From Heterohyrax brucei (lineage: Eukaryota; Chordata; Mammalia; Hyracoidea; Procaviidae): DNA of 64,000 bases. The stretch spans positions 115,295,431 through 115,359,430 of the forward strand of contig CM053146.1 of NCBI GenBank assembly GCA_028571685.1, read 5' to 3'. The notes under the pieces were generated by a model that had not been told where the DNA came from, did not search any database, and saw only the letters and a program-made list of their open reading frames with translations. Within the stretch, counting starts at the first letter, position 1; the number at the start of each line of letters is the position of its first letter. Positions 11,338-22,899 of the stretch are shown piece by piece. The position numbers and the translations under genes were made by a program.

Positions 11338-11545
11338 CGTTGCTGTTGGACCAATTCTGACTTACAGCCAGATGGGACCCTATAGAACAAAGCACAACAG
11401 CCCTACAGTGTTTCCAAAGCTGTAAATCTTGGTGGAAGCCTGCTGCCACGTCTTTCTCCCACAGAGCTGCTGCTGGGCTCAGATCACCGACCTTTCCATC
11501 AGCAGCCAAGCTCTTAACCAGTGTCACCAGTGTTCCTGGTGTGAC
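11338..11545 (-). repeat. AfroSINE, longer variant
   Basis: Reverse copy with ACCAATTCTGACTTACAGCC, CTGTAAATCTTGGTGGAAGC, GTCTTTCTCCCACAGAGC and GCAGCCAAGCTCTTAACC. It carries the extra module shared with copies at 19252 and 55127. Confidence 0.88.
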
Positions 11546-12454
11546 AAACTTGGGATGCGTATTCCAGTTCAGGCAAGAGACCAGGGCATCTAGCCATAAG
11601 ACGTGAGTTCAAGGCTAATCTAATGGCCAGTAGGAGTCACGGGCCCAGGGGGAAGCAACATCACATGTGAGTTAATTGGGAAGGCTGAGCATGATGCTAT
11701 TCACCCCAGGGCAGGTAGAGTGTAGGAACAGCACCATACCCACTGGTGGGAACATCTCCTGAGGTACTGCCAGGATACTCCTGTTGGCTTAGGACCAGAT
11801 GGTACCGAACTTGCGGCTATGAGGAAGCATAGCTGAGCAGGGCTGGAACAGCAGGACTGCCTTCAGGAACAGGAGTCTTCTTGCTCACTGAAGGAAAGCC
11901 AAGACCTTCCCGCCGCCCTCCATCCCCCTCCGATCTCCACTTCACCTACTTCGGAGGAAGCACCTGCCACCTGTGGGTCTGTTTGCACACCGCCCCCTCC
12001 CTTAGCCTCTTGTACTAGGCTTTTGAGCACATCGCTTAGTCTTCCACCTGGTTTTGCTCCCAGCCTTTCCTCTACGTGGGTTCACCTGAGGAGTCTCCTC
12101 CACTCCTGCGAATTCAATTGGCATTGCTATAGTGATGATTCCAAAAGGTCCACATCTCTCTCGCTCTTCCCTGTGAATGCTTTTACAACTGCCTGCTTGG
12201 TGTCTCCATCCTGCCACCTCCAAGAGGTCTCAAAGTCCCCGTGCCAAAGACCCACGCTTTCCAGGTCACTTTTCTTTAGCTCTGCCTCCTTTTCCCGTCT
12301 ATAACATTTTCTTGGCCACTGTCCAAGGTCACTAAAAACACTCTGAATTAGATTATGACTGTTTGATACCCCTTTTTACTCCACTGGATTACAATTCAAT
12401 TGAAGTAAGGACTTTGTTTTAATTATTTTTTATACATATCACCAGACTCAACAT
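11546..12454 (+). other. Unique intron
   Basis: No exon or clear repeat is seen. Overlapping opposite-strand ORFs at 12002-12304 have ordinary composition and no domain. Confidence 0.4.
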
Positions 12455-12658
12455 ACAAGTTGCCATCAAGTCATCTCCAACTTACAGCAATCTCGTGTGT
12501 GTCAGAGTAGAAGTCTGCTTCACTGGGTTGTCAGTAGCTGATTTGGGGGACATACATTGCCAGGACTTTCTTCTGCAGCACTTCTGGGTGGACTCAAACC
12601 TCCCTGCTTTCAGTTAGCAGCCAAGTGCATTAACAATTTGCACCACCCACTGACTCTG
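12455..12658 (-). repeat. AfroSINE, diverged
   Basis: ACAAGTTGCCATCAAGTC, GTGTGTCAGAGTAGAAGTC and CAGTTAGCAGCCAAGTGC identify a reverse-oriented longer variant with many substitutions. Confidence 0.82.
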
Positions 12659-12849
12659 TAGGACCATGTATGTAGTGTGTATTCAATACACTGGTGCACA
12701 AATGAAAACAGATTTATCTTTATATAAATATGTTTGGGAAAGAATTCCTCCCAAGGTTTCTTGACAGTTTGCTTCAGGGTACTGTTTTCAGTAACTAATG
12801 ATTTCCCCATGTGAATGTCTCTTTTCCCTGGAATCATTAGAAGGCTAAA

Positions 12850-13070
12850 TAGTTGACACTCACTGAGCAGGCACTATTATAGAATTTTAAATGCCAGGAG
12901 CCTGATCAAGGAGTTTACCTGTATTGTCACTGTTCTAGAGACAAGGACACATGCATAGAGAGTTTAAGCCAAATTGCTTGAGTTCAAAAGCCGGACAGTG
13001 CCAGAGTGGGGATTTGAACCTAAGCCTTCTGGCTGCAAACCTATGTGTTTTAGCCAGTGCAGCTAAGGTT
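12850..13070 (-). repeat. MIR-like SINE
   Basis: Reverse MIR pattern: ACTGAGCAGGCACTATTAT, then TTCTAGAGACAAGGACAC and AGTGGGGATTTGAACCTAAG (MIR reverse: CGGGATTCGAACCCAGG). Confidence 0.65.
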
Positions 13071-14879
13071 GTCTACCTCAGAGTCAGATCCATACTCACA
13101 ATTATCATATTCCCTTGTATTATGTGCTCACCTGCTTGCCTTCTCACTAAACTAACTCTATGTGCCACTGAGGACAGGTGCTACATCTTAGTCATCTTTG
13201 CATATGACACAGAACATTACTAATCTGCAGGTTAGGTAATGCCTTCCCACCATCTCCGTAATGCTGTCATAAAATCAATTCTTTTCTTGTTCCCTGGGGT
13301 CCTTCGTTTGAAATATGAACAGTTTAATGCATAATTGCTAGATGAACATTAAGCAATATACTTTGTCTACCCAAAAGAGAATCCTGTTTTGTTAGAACAC
13401 TCCTGAGAATTGAAAAAGTGGTGTCTGCAAATTGATACTTTAGTTTTTAAGATTAAGAATAATATCGACCTGGGGAGGGGGATGGTTACACTGAATTTCC
13501 TGGTGAAAAGGCTGAGGCGAGAAGAAGACTGCCTTTTCTGCAGCTGACAAGGGACACCTGCCCAAGGCTATATTTGGCTTCCAGACCAGTGTCACTCTGA
13601 TTCAATAAAACCTGCAGAAGCCAGAATCTGTGTAAGGCATAGGTCTATCAGAGAAGGAAAACTCGAATACTTTCTACTGAGAGAGAGAGAGACAGAAAGT
13701 GCTAAGACCAAACCCTGTCAGAGGTTGAAAACTTGTGAGGCCTGGTAAAAGAAGGCAGTCCCATTGAGTTCCAGCTCACACAGAATTCACTATATTATGT
13801 AAGTCACTTGAAGGGTAGGAGGAAAGTGATCTCTCTGGTTTTAACTTGACTTTGTAATGCAAAGCAACATACTAGAGCTGATTTCAGGTAGAAATAGTAA
13901 CATTAGAAGGAGCAAATAGCTTATGCTTGCTTCCCAAAAACTCAAAATAAATGTTCTTTGAAGTGTGTTCCAACTGGGTGTTGAATACAACTGTGTTCAA
14001 TGAGAAGAGTGTACTTGTGCTTCAGCATTTCCATTTTGTTTTGCTGATTTCCACGTTCTCACCTACCTATGCTTTTCCGTCCTCGGGAAGATTCCAATCA
14101 CACATGTGCTGCCAGCTTCAAAGCATTTCATCTACTGCATTATATTAGCCCCCAAAGCATTTTGTCTCGGCACCCTTCACGTGCTTGCCGTCATTTGCCT
14201 CACTGTTTGAAGGCTCTCTCCTTCTCGGATTGCTCCCGTTATCTTCTCCGGTTCACTTCTTTCCTGCTCACTGCAACTGAATCTTCCTTTGCCTACCTTG
14301 CATTATTTTATGGCACTTGCTAAACAGTTGACAGTGACATTACAAGTCTGCCAAGATTTCCAGCAGGGCCACAGTACTACTCATTGTCTAGAGCTAATAG
14401 AGATAGTAATTAAAAGAGTACAGCAAAAACATGAGCAATCAGATCACTAGGTATATATATGTGTGACTATATACATGTATATGTAGAGATCATGAGAAAT
14501 ACTCACGTGGGGGTATTAGGTACATGTGTGGGGAGGGTGGCTGTTTGGCCATCTGGGTCTGTAGAAGCTGACAACCTGCAGGCTGTCTATTTGAGTCCTT
14601 TTCTCTGTCACAAGGCCGGTTTGGGAAGTGAGATGTTTTGTGAAAATATCTGTACCACTCCCTGCGGTCAGTAGTGCCTGATAGCATGTTTCAGCCAGAG
14701 TTTGAAGTCATTTCACCTACAAGCATTTCTTCTCTGCAGCCCTTCAGACAAGGGCCTGTCTTACTTCATCTGGATACTGCTGCTCACCGCCAGCCTCTGA
14801 AATGTCTTTGTGGTGGCACTGCGTCACCGGGACATCCCTTCCTCGTCGCGAAGAGCTAGCCAGCTTTCAAAGCCAGTAG
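13071..14879 (+). other. Unique intron
   Basis: No coding exon or clear repeat is recognised. A GA-rich run lies at 13679-13695 and a TA/TG-rich stretch at 14450-14490. Confidence 0.4.
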
Positions 14880-15410
14880 CTGTGACTGCTGCTCTGATTT
14901 TGCAGAGTCATCACTTTGATGAGCTGAAGAGCTTGTCTAGATCGCATCGCCGGCATTGGCATACGACAGAGCTTCATGCTTTTTGAAAATCAGTGGAGCT
15001 TCTTCACTCCGCTGGATTAAACTTTCTCACCCTTCTTTGTGCTCCCTAAACTGAACATTTCCCTCTAGGCTCCCTTCCCTGTAGAATCAGCTGCCTGCGA
15101 CTGTCCCCTCTGACACTACCTCAATCTTAATGCCGAAGACAAAATGATGAATTAGCAGCAATTTAATTCTCTGTGAGATTAAGATGTCTCCATTGTCAAC
15201 TCAAGCTTCCTGAAAATGCATAAAGCCCTGCCGTGTAATACTGCCTTGAGATGCCAAGGAGCTGAGATCGGGGTTAATGCTTCTGCCGTACCGTTTTTAT
15301 GTCACTTAGTTCCTCGGATAAAAGTCCATTTTAATCAAACTTTTCATCATTTCCTTGTAGCCAATATATCCTTGATGCCAGCTAGAATATTTGATATTAA
15401 TTATTCAATC
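14880..15410 (+). other. Repeat-free block, possible conserved non-coding DNA
   Basis: No interspersed repeat or ORF of note. The composition, with TTTAATTCTCTGTGAGATTA and GATATTAATTATTCAATCG type homeodomain-like AT motifs plus retained CpGs, resembles conserved non-coding DNA, but conservation cannot be judged from one genome. Confidence 0.25.
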
Positions 15411-15571
15411 GAAAGCCTCCATTATGAGTTTAGTTAGAATACTAGTGATTTAAAACATGTTAAGATCCATTACAATGCTTATGTCCCTAAAGCCACTTTA
15501 ACTGAATCTTGATGGAGGACATACATTAAATCTCTGGGATTTTACTTTCCCCCTCATTTTACATGGAAAGA
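15411..15571 (+). repeat. Copy 1 of an unnamed diverged 160-bp direct repeat
   Basis: Starts GAAAGCCTCCATTATGAG and shares TTTAAAACATGTTAAG, ACTTGATGGAGGACA-like and ATTTTACTTT blocks in the same order with 17812-17972. The offset is constant at about 2401-2402 bp, and by eye three quarters or more of positions match. Either a local duplication or two copies of an unrecognised dispersed repeat. Confidence 0.8.
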
Positions 15572-15904
15572 TTTAAACCATTGTATATTTGTTTAGTAAG
15601 TACTATTTGGAGAGGACGATTATGTGCATATTATTTCAGGTGGGCCAAATCTGACGTTAAATTGAAACATTAAGCTTTATTAAGATGACTCCCATGTTGT
15701 CCTCCTGTACATACTTAAAGAAGATTTTGCATTTATTCATCACTTCTTCAACAGAAAGAAAGAAAAAGAGAATGATTTTCTGTCTCTAAGGGTGCTGAAT
15801 TTAGCCTGCCACTCTACCTCTGATTTCTCACATTATGTTCCCCAGTCGTTCCTGTTTTCCTATTTTGTTGTCGCTCCACGTCTGCCTCCAAAAACTCATG
15901 CATC

Positions 15905-16482
15905 ACTCACACCTTGTGCCTTCCACCCCTGCTCCCTGCCTGCCCCCTGCTACTCCCTGCCTGTCCCCCTGCACTCCCCGCCTGCCCCCTGCTACTCCTT
16001 GCCTGCCCCCTGCACTCCCCGCCTGCCCCCTGCTACTCCCCGCCTGCCCCCTGCTACTCCCCGCCTGCCCCCTGCTACTCCCCGCCTGCCCCCTGCTACT
16101 CCCTGCCTGCCCCCTGCTACTCCCCGCCTGCCCCCTGCTACTCCCTGCCTGTCCCCTTGCTACTCCCTGCCTGTCCCCTGCTACTCTCTGCCTGTCCCCT
16201 GCTACTCCCTGCCTGTCCCCTGCACTCCCCGCCTGCCCCCTGCTACTCCCCACCTGCCCCCTGCTACTCCCTGCCTGCCCCCTGCTACTCCCTGCCTGCC
16301 CCCTGCTACTCCCCGCCTGCCCCCTGCTACTCCCTGCCTGTCCCCTTGCTACTCCCTGCCTGTCCCCTGCTACTCCCTGCCTGTCCCCTGCTACTCCCTG
16401 CCTGTCCCCTGCACTCCCCGCCTGCCCCCTGCTACTCCCCACCTGCCCCCTGCTACTCCCTGCCTGCCCCCTGCTACTCCCT
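15905..16482. repeat. C-rich minisatellite, 21-bp unit, with 189-bp higher-order repeat
   Basis: Tandem units of the form GCCTGCCCCCTGCTACTCCC (plus one base) with variants: T for C at two sites, and 20-bp forms reading CTGCACTCCCC. The ordered series of variants from about 16100 to 16293 is repeated from about 16289 to 16482 at an offset of exactly 189 bp (nine units): TGTCCCCTTGC at 16150/16339, TGCACTCCCC at 16221/16410 and CACCTGCCCC at 16251/16440. Units carry no stop codon in several frames, which produces long Pro/Leu/Cys- or Ser/Arg/Gly/Gln-rich ORFs of 179-271 residues on both strands. These are artefacts of the repeat and not genes. Confidence 0.95.
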
Positions 16483-16929
16483 CTTACCCTTCACCTCCAT
16501 CCTCTACATACCTGGAATCATTATGACTCTCTTCAGGCCCAAGTGCTTGTTTGCTGGGTACAGTTTTTGTCCTGGTGTCAGCCTCCTGCAGGGAGAGCCA
16601 CTCTGAATAAACTGAGTATGTTAACTCACTGTAATAGCATTATAATGTAATATGTGTTTGTGAGGCCTGTGTTTCATGATTCCCTAAAATGCTATCATAT
16701 TATATCACTAAAACATTTATGTATCTTTGATTTAAAAAAACAAAAAGCTAATGTCTTAGCAATACATAAATACATATTACTCATTAGAAATAATTAAAAG
16801 TAAAATCTCTAGGTTTATTTTCTCTTTTTATGTATCAAAATCTATATGCAAATTGTTTCAAAGGTGTTATGTTTCTCATAAGCTAGTGACAGGTATTTAA
16901 AAGGAAAATCAAACCAAGAAGAGCTGAAG

Positions 16930-17150
16930 CAAAATCGGGAGTGGGAGGCACTGCAGTGTGCTGAGCACCCACCTGTGCCCTGTGTCCACAGGCGCCACCC
17001 GTTTCACCCTCACCATCCAACTGTGTGGCCCCCATGATGCCCACTCTATAAAAAAAGAAATTAAAATTATCAAAGGGGTAGAATCCAAATTCAAACGCAT
17101 GCCTTTCTGGTTTCCAAAGTCTTTTTTTATTTCACACATATCACACTCTA
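16930..17150 (-). repeat. Possible MIR-like fragment
   Basis: TGTGCTGAGCACCCACCTGTG, CTATAAAAAAAGAAATTAAA and GTAGAATCCAAATTCAAACG are in the order expected for a reverse MIR, but strongly diverged. Confidence 0.35.
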
Positions 17151-17239
17151 AAGTCAAAAGGGTAAGAAGAGTTTGAGATGCCTCACCTTTTGTTCTTGTG
17201 TAGCAAGTAGCACAAGCTCATGAGAAAGAAAATACCATA

Positions 17240-17290
17240 ATGCATCATCTAATTGATTCTGACTTATGGTGATCCCATAAAGATAGCTTA
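17240..17290 (-). repeat. AfroSINE fragment
   Basis: TAATTGATTCTGACTTATGG followed by TGATCCCATAAAG is the reverse of the SINE 3' terminal motif. Confidence 0.55.
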
Positions 17291-17495
17291 GACCATATTA
17301 AAAATATGTCTGTATTCATGATGAGTCTCTGTTAAGGTTTCTAAGAAAATGGAAAACATTGAAACCTATAATTTATAAACTAGACATAAAATAAAAAGTA
17401 GAAATAAAATAAAAAATAGAATTAAAAACAAAGGAATTTATGGGGATAAAAGAGGAAGTATTTTTGAATCATGTAGTTCTTGTTTTTACCTAAGT

Positions 17496-17657
17496 ATGAA
17501 CCTGGTGGTGTAATGGTTAAGTGGTACATCTGCTAATCAAAAGGTTGGCAGTTCAGATCCTCCAGGCACTCCTTAGAAACTCTATGGGGTAGATCTCCTG
17601 TGACCTCTAGAGTTGCTATGAGTTGGAATCAACCCCACAGCAGTGGTTTTTATGTAA
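17496..17657 (+). repeat. AfroSINE
   Basis: GAACCTGGTGGTGTAATGG, GGTTGGCAGTTCAGATCC, ACTCCTTAGAAACTCTATGG and ATGAGTTGGAATCAACCCC. Confidence 0.92.
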
Positions 17658-17811
17658 GAACAAGCTGGCCGACTTTTTCCCTGCAGCTGCGGCTCTGTCC
17701 CTAGCAGGAGCAGATGTGAGGATGAGCAGCTACCCTTAGGGCTGTGCAAGGCACAACCAACCCCTACGACCGTAGACATGGGCCAGGTTCCCAGCCCCCG
17801 ATCTCAAATTC

Positions 17812-17972
17812 AAAAGCCTCCAATGTGAATTTAGTTGGAATATTAATTATTTAAAACATGTTAAGCCCCTTTGCAATACTGATGTTCCCAAAGTCATTTT
17901 AACTGAAACTTGATGGAGGACAGATATTAAATCCCATAAAATTTTACTTTTTCCTTTATTTTGCATGTTTTT
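17812..17972 (+). repeat. Copy 2 of the unnamed 160-bp direct repeat
   Basis: Starts AAAAGCCTCCAATGTGAA, then TTTAAAACATGTTAAG, AACTTGATGGAGGACAG and ATTTTACTTT. Same orientation as 15411-15571; the minisatellite lies between the two copies. Confidence 0.8.
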
Positions 17973-18039
17973 TGCAAGCACTTGTAATGGGGCATAGCAA
18001 AAGGACTTATCAGTGGTTGAGTATCATGTTCTAAGAACT

Positions 18040-18400
18040 CTGATAGGTACTGTAAATACACTCATTTCTCTTATGTGGTGGTTGTGTATCACTAAGTCAG
18101 AATGAGTGATAGTGACACTACAGGACAGAGTAGAATGCCTCATAAAGTTTCCAAGGAGCAGCCAGTGGATTCAAACTGCCAGCTTTTTGGTTAGCAGCCT
18201 GGGCTCTCAACCACTTCACCACGAGGACCTCTTATCTCATGCAGCAACCTTGAAATAAATGTCATTCTTATTTTTTGAATGAGGAAACTAAGACTCGGGA
18301 GGGTAAAATGGTATGGGCAAGATGCACAGTAGTATGGTTTGGATTCAGTCCAGTGCCTTCTGCCTCTAAACCTCTGGGCTTTCCACCACATCAAGGTGTC
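18040..18400 (-). repeat. MIR-like SINE split by an AfroSINE
   Basis: Before the SINE: GATAGGTACTGTAAATACACTC. After it: CTTATTTTTTGAATGAGG, AAACTAAGACTCGGGAGG and GTGCCTTCTGCCTCTAAACC, in reverse MIR order. Confidence 0.6.
18080..18231 (-). repeat. AfroSINE inserted in a MIR
   Basis: ACAGGACAGAGTAGAATGCC, TTTGGTTAGCAGCCTGGG and CCACTTCACCACGAGG. A short CTCTTAT repeat at 18068-18074 and 18230-18236 is a candidate target-site duplication. Confidence 0.88.
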
Positions 18401-19251
18401 ATATGCTAGGCTGACTGTAATCAGGTAGGAGAGAAACATCAATAACCATCCTTTACTGAGGCTTTCTGTGCTGACCTCACCCTAAATCACTGTACGTGTA
18501 ACTCTGGGATGTCGGACAGAACAAACCCACAGTAGACGTTAACAATTACAAAGACAGCAACCATGAACCACAGAGTTCCCCTTAGCCTGTATAAAAACCC
18601 TCTTCCTTCTAGCTAAAGTATCTTTTAAGCAATGCTCTTTTTTGTGCTGGTGAAGTTTTGTTTGTTTGTTTATTTTTTAAGCATACCATTTGGTTCTGCT
18701 TTAACATTTATAGTAGTCCAAAAAGTAGTGTTGTTGTTTCACCGTATGATTCTAGGAAATCCTTAATGGCCATAGCTAAGAAGTAAATTCCTGATACTAT
18801 GGAGGGATTGCTTCTCTCCGCTGGGCTGCTTCAAGTCTAGAGAAGGGAGGTTTGCCAGTGGATTTCCATGGCAGTACCACTCTAGCCCATCTGTGTCCTG
18901 GATCTTGTGTGACAAAGGCCCCATGAAGTCAGTCACTGTGCCAGGAAGTACCTTGGTCCTATTCCATTATGACCAGCAAAGGCAAACATTTGTGGTACAA
19001 CTGTGAGAAAGATTGGTACAGAAAAAAAAAAAAAAGAAAAGCAGTATCCAGAATGTGTTCCTGTTCATATTCCAAGTCTTCAATTAAGCCTACATAGAGA
19101 TGGTTGGGACCTGTCCCAGAAGAGGGTTGTGGCACTAGACAGTCAGTAGAAGTGGCCCTTACGGTTGAATGCGTAATGGCATATTGAATGGGCAGGAACC
19201 TGGCAGTTCTCACTGGCCCTTCTCCACCAGCAATGCTCTAGGGCATCATTA

Positions 19252-19459
19252 AACCAAACCAGTCCCCTTGCTGTTGAATTACTTCTGACTCAAAGTGAGC
19301 CTACAGAACAGAGAACTGCCCCATAGAATTTCCAAGGCTGCAATCTTTACAGAAGCCAACTGCCGCGTCTTTCTCTTGTGGAGCGGCTGGTGGTTTCAAA
19401 ATGCCCAGCCACGTGGTTAACAGCCTGGCACGTAACCACTGTGCCACAAGGGCTCCTTG
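19252..19459 (-). repeat. AfroSINE, longer variant
   Basis: TGCTGTTGAATTACTTCTGAC, CCCCATAGAATTTCCAAGG, CTGCAATCTTTACAGAAGCC, GTCTTTCTCTTGTGGAGC and CACTGTGCCACAAGGGC. Confidence 0.9.
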
Positions 19460-20861
19460 GTGTGTCATTGGTACTCTTTAAACCTGGTCTTTGCTTCAAA
19501 GTCAAGACAGCATGGTGACTGCTCAGCTAAGATTTCTCCCCACTAATTGCCTCCAGGTAGCAGAAGCAAGGTAGACTCATTTCAGAAAATGATGGTGTCT
19601 GACAGCTGGCTTTTGCAAGGTGTTAGAATAAGCTGCAGTTGTAGCGAAGGTTTAAGACAGAAAAGACGCACTGGGAGCTATTTTTAGGAGTTTGCCACAG
19701 TGAAGCTTTTCCCCTGAAACAGACTTGTAAAATCATGGCGTTTGTATCAGCCTTCTTGGTTGGTGCCTTTGACAACTTACGTTAAATGGTCTAGATTATA
19801 CAACAGCACTGTGCAAATTTTTCTAATATCAAGATCAGGTCCATATACAAGACAGAGCTTCTAGCCAGTGTTCATATGAGTAATTTCCAGATGTGCTATT
19901 TGTAATATGACCACAATAATGTAATGACAAGTGTTGTTGGCCAGGTATGGACAAGTCACTTATGTTACCACCTTGTAAACAGCTGGAATTCCTCAATTTT
20001 TCCTTTTTCTGCTCTGACATCAATTCAGCTGTGTTCTATCACCAACTACAGTGCAGTTTTCCTAATGACTCTAACTACCCAAATTTAGGTCAGAACATCA
20101 TACATCGAGGGCACAGACTGCTAAGTCTACCAGAGATTTCAGGCACCAGCTGCAAGCTCCCAGGCCACACATACTCCTGCTCAGCTGGCTACAATTTCAG
20201 AGGCTTGGTAATTTTCAGGAAAGCTCCATACTTACAATTATAATTTTATCACATCAAAAAAGATACCAAAAAAGAAATACATAGGATGAGATCTGAGAGG
20301 ATCCCCAACCTGGTGCTTCTGCTCCCCGCAGGATGTGTTACCCTCCTGGTGTATCAGTGTCTACCACCAACCAAGAAGCTCCCATGAACTTCAGTATCCG
20401 AAGGTTTTATGGTGGCTTTGCTACATAGGCATGGTTGACTGAAGCATTGACCATGTGATCAGACTCAATCTCGAGTCTCCTTCTCATTCCTGTTGGTCAA
20501 GCTGGTATCAGGTGGTGGTCTTTCTGGTATGGCCGCCTCCGCCATGCGCCACCTCAATAGCATACACTACCAGGTGTTGTCCAGAGCTATCTGTGAATAA
20601 CAAAGACACACCAATCAGCTGGAAAACAGCACAGGTGTAGAAATTACCTCACAGGAACCAGGGATAAAGACCAAATTTAGAGAGTAAAGTAATACTTCAC
20701 CCAACATCTGGTCACAGATCTTATTTTTTAATTATTTTTAAAACAAAGATCATTCAGAGCTAACTGCAACTTTAGTAGCAAAAGATAAGCTGAGAAAATT
20801 ACCAGCCTTTCTTTATTCTTTCCTTCAACAACTTTAATGATTCCCTACTAAGTCCAAAACA
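19460..20861 (+). other. Unique intron
   Basis: No exon or clear repeat is recognised. ORFs at 19835-20243 lie on opposite strands over the same bases and look like chance. Confidence 0.4.
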
Positions 20862-21295
20862 CTGTAGTCCCTGAGGATACAGTGATGAATCCCTACATAC
20901 TCCTTTCCTTTGGAAGCTTACATTCTCAGAGGAACAAAAGATAGTACTTATGCAATCACAAAGTCAATGTAAAATTGTAACTTTGTCTAAGGAGAGATAC
21001 ATGATTCAAAAAAATATAATGAGTGGACCAAATCAAAGGAGGTTTTCTTGAGGAAGTAAGATTTGAGCAGTGATCTAAAAGAAGATCTGGGTGAAGAAAT
21101 AAGCAACATTCCAGGAAGAGAGAACAGCATGTGCAGAGGTCTTGTGGTAGGAGACCCCATGCCGAAGGAAGTGTCTGAGTGAGGGCTGTGTGTGTGGAAC
21201 AGGAGAAATAGATACAGGGGGTCAAGAGATGGATGTTCGGCATTATCCAAAGAATAAATGGAAATTACTGACATGTTACAAGCAGAAGAATGACA
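20862..21295 (+). repeat. Probable old interspersed repeat, family not certain
   Basis: The order TTTGAGCAGTGATCTAAAAG, GGAAGAGAGAACAGCATGTG, CAGAGGTCTTGTGG and AAGAATGACATGATGG matches a common ancient mammalian repeat pattern that I recall but cannot name securely. Two overlapping minus-strand 95-residue frames here are not credible genes. Confidence 0.5.
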
Positions 21296-22055
21296 TGATG
21301 GGAATTCCAGAACATTTATTTGTGCTCATGAGGAACCCACACCTGGACCAAGAAGCAGTTATTTGAGAAGAACAAGGGGTTCTGTGGAGTCTAAAATCAA
21401 AAGTGTGAGTCAAGGTTATAATCTTTCACAATGCTTATTCAGTCTGTATGCTCAGCAAATAATCCTGAACTGGACTCCATGAAAAAAGAACACAGCAGAG
21501 GAAGACTTTAATGACCTGAAATACGCAGATAATACAATCTTGCTTGCACAAAGTGAAAAGGACTTGAAGCCCTTACTGATGAAAGTCAAAGATTACAGAC
21601 TCTAGTATGGATTACACCTCAACATAAAAAAAAAGAAAAAAGAAAATCCTCACAAATGGACCAATAAGCAACATCATGAAAAATAGAGAAAATACTGAAA
21701 TTGTAGAGGGTTTCTTTTTACTTGGATCCACAGTCAACACCCATGGGAGCAGCAGCCAAGAAATCAAATCGTGTATTGCATTGAGCAAGTCTGGGGCAAG
21801 AGACCTCTTTAAAATGTTAAAAAGCAAAGATGTGACTCTAAGGATTAAGGTGCGCCTCAGCCAACTCGTACGAGTTTCATTCATATCATGCACATGTAAA
21901 TGCTGGACAATAAATAAGAATTGATGCCTTTGAATTAATGGTGTTGGCAACAAATACTGAGTGTGCTATGAGCTCCAGAAGAACAAACAAATTGTCTTGG
22001 AGGAAGTATATCCAGAATGTCTTCTTAGCAGCAAAGATTTTCAGGGTAGAAAATA
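21296..22055 (+). mobile_element. RTE-clade LINE fragment, RT palm to C-terminus
   Basis: Begins GGGAATTCCAGAACATTTATT (GIPEHL region) and continues through the RT palm. The catalytic box reads DLKYADNTILLA, with TAC GCA GAT AAT at 21522-21533; the second catalytic Asp is Asn here. The 21676-21924 ORF includes EGFFLLGSTVNTHGSSSQEIK and RDLFKMLKSKDVTLRIKVRL, typical of the RTE thumb region. Frameshifts and the lost Asp show it is inactive. The 5' and the extreme 3' end are missing. Confidence 0.88.
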
Positions 22056-22899
22056 GACTGGAGGGAGGCTGGAATGAACGCAGAGTTAAAAGTTATCACT
22101 ATAGTTCAAACAAGATATGTTGGTCACTTATATCAGAGTGGTGACAGTTATAGTATATTTGCAGAAAAACGATGGCAACAACTGATGGCACTTGAGGATG
22201 AATTGCACGTAAGGATGGAAGTAAGTGAAGCTAGTTGTCAAGAATGAATCTAGGAATTAATCCACTCAAAACATGATAGACTGAAAGAGAAAATACTAGA
22301 AGAGGTCCAGGTTTCTGGGGGGAAAATCATGAGTGTGAGTTAGGACAGAAGAGATTTGAGGAACCTTGTAATGAGATGTGCAGTAGAGGTAGCCCGGCAA
22401 TGGTAGAGACTGCAGCAGCTGATCCAAGCCATCAGACAAATTTGTAGTCTTGAACCCTGAAGAAAGATCCCAGGCTGTACCAGCTAGAGTCCTACTCAGA
22501 AAGTACCAAGAGAGGCAGGTGGACAGTGCCAATTGTAAAGGCCTGCCTGCCAGTGTGTGGTTGTGACATGTCTTCACTGCTTGGATGGACAGCAAAGCCT
22601 TTTTTATCAATGTCTACATCATTTCATTCTAGAAATTACACTTGGTGCAAGTAAGAGGAGTTGGTAACTTAATGCCATCCTGCATTCTGTGGCTGAGTGT
22701 AGCACTGACCCATAAAGTGTAAGCATGACAGTAAAAAAGAAACAGTGGAAAATATTTTGGTAACTATACTTTGATTATAAAAGAGAACTCCTTTTCTTAG
22801 GAAATAGACACTCAAGTATTTAGGGGTAAAGAGTCCAATGAACTCTCAAATTGTTCAGAAAATAACAACATGTTAGTCTAATAATATGTCTATGTGTAT

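Noticed and set aside
11072..11527. 151-residue minus-strand ORF
   Set aside because: It crosses the border between unique DNA and an AfroSINE, has no recognisable domain, and is no longer than chance allows.
15905..16482. CRISPR-like array
   Set aside because: Units are contiguous tandem repeats with no unique spacers, and the genome is mammalian.
15792..16650. Long overlapping ORFs of 179-271 residues on both strands
   Set aside because: They are produced by a stop-free 21-bp tandem repeat, and four frames are open at once. None has a domain, splice or promoter context.
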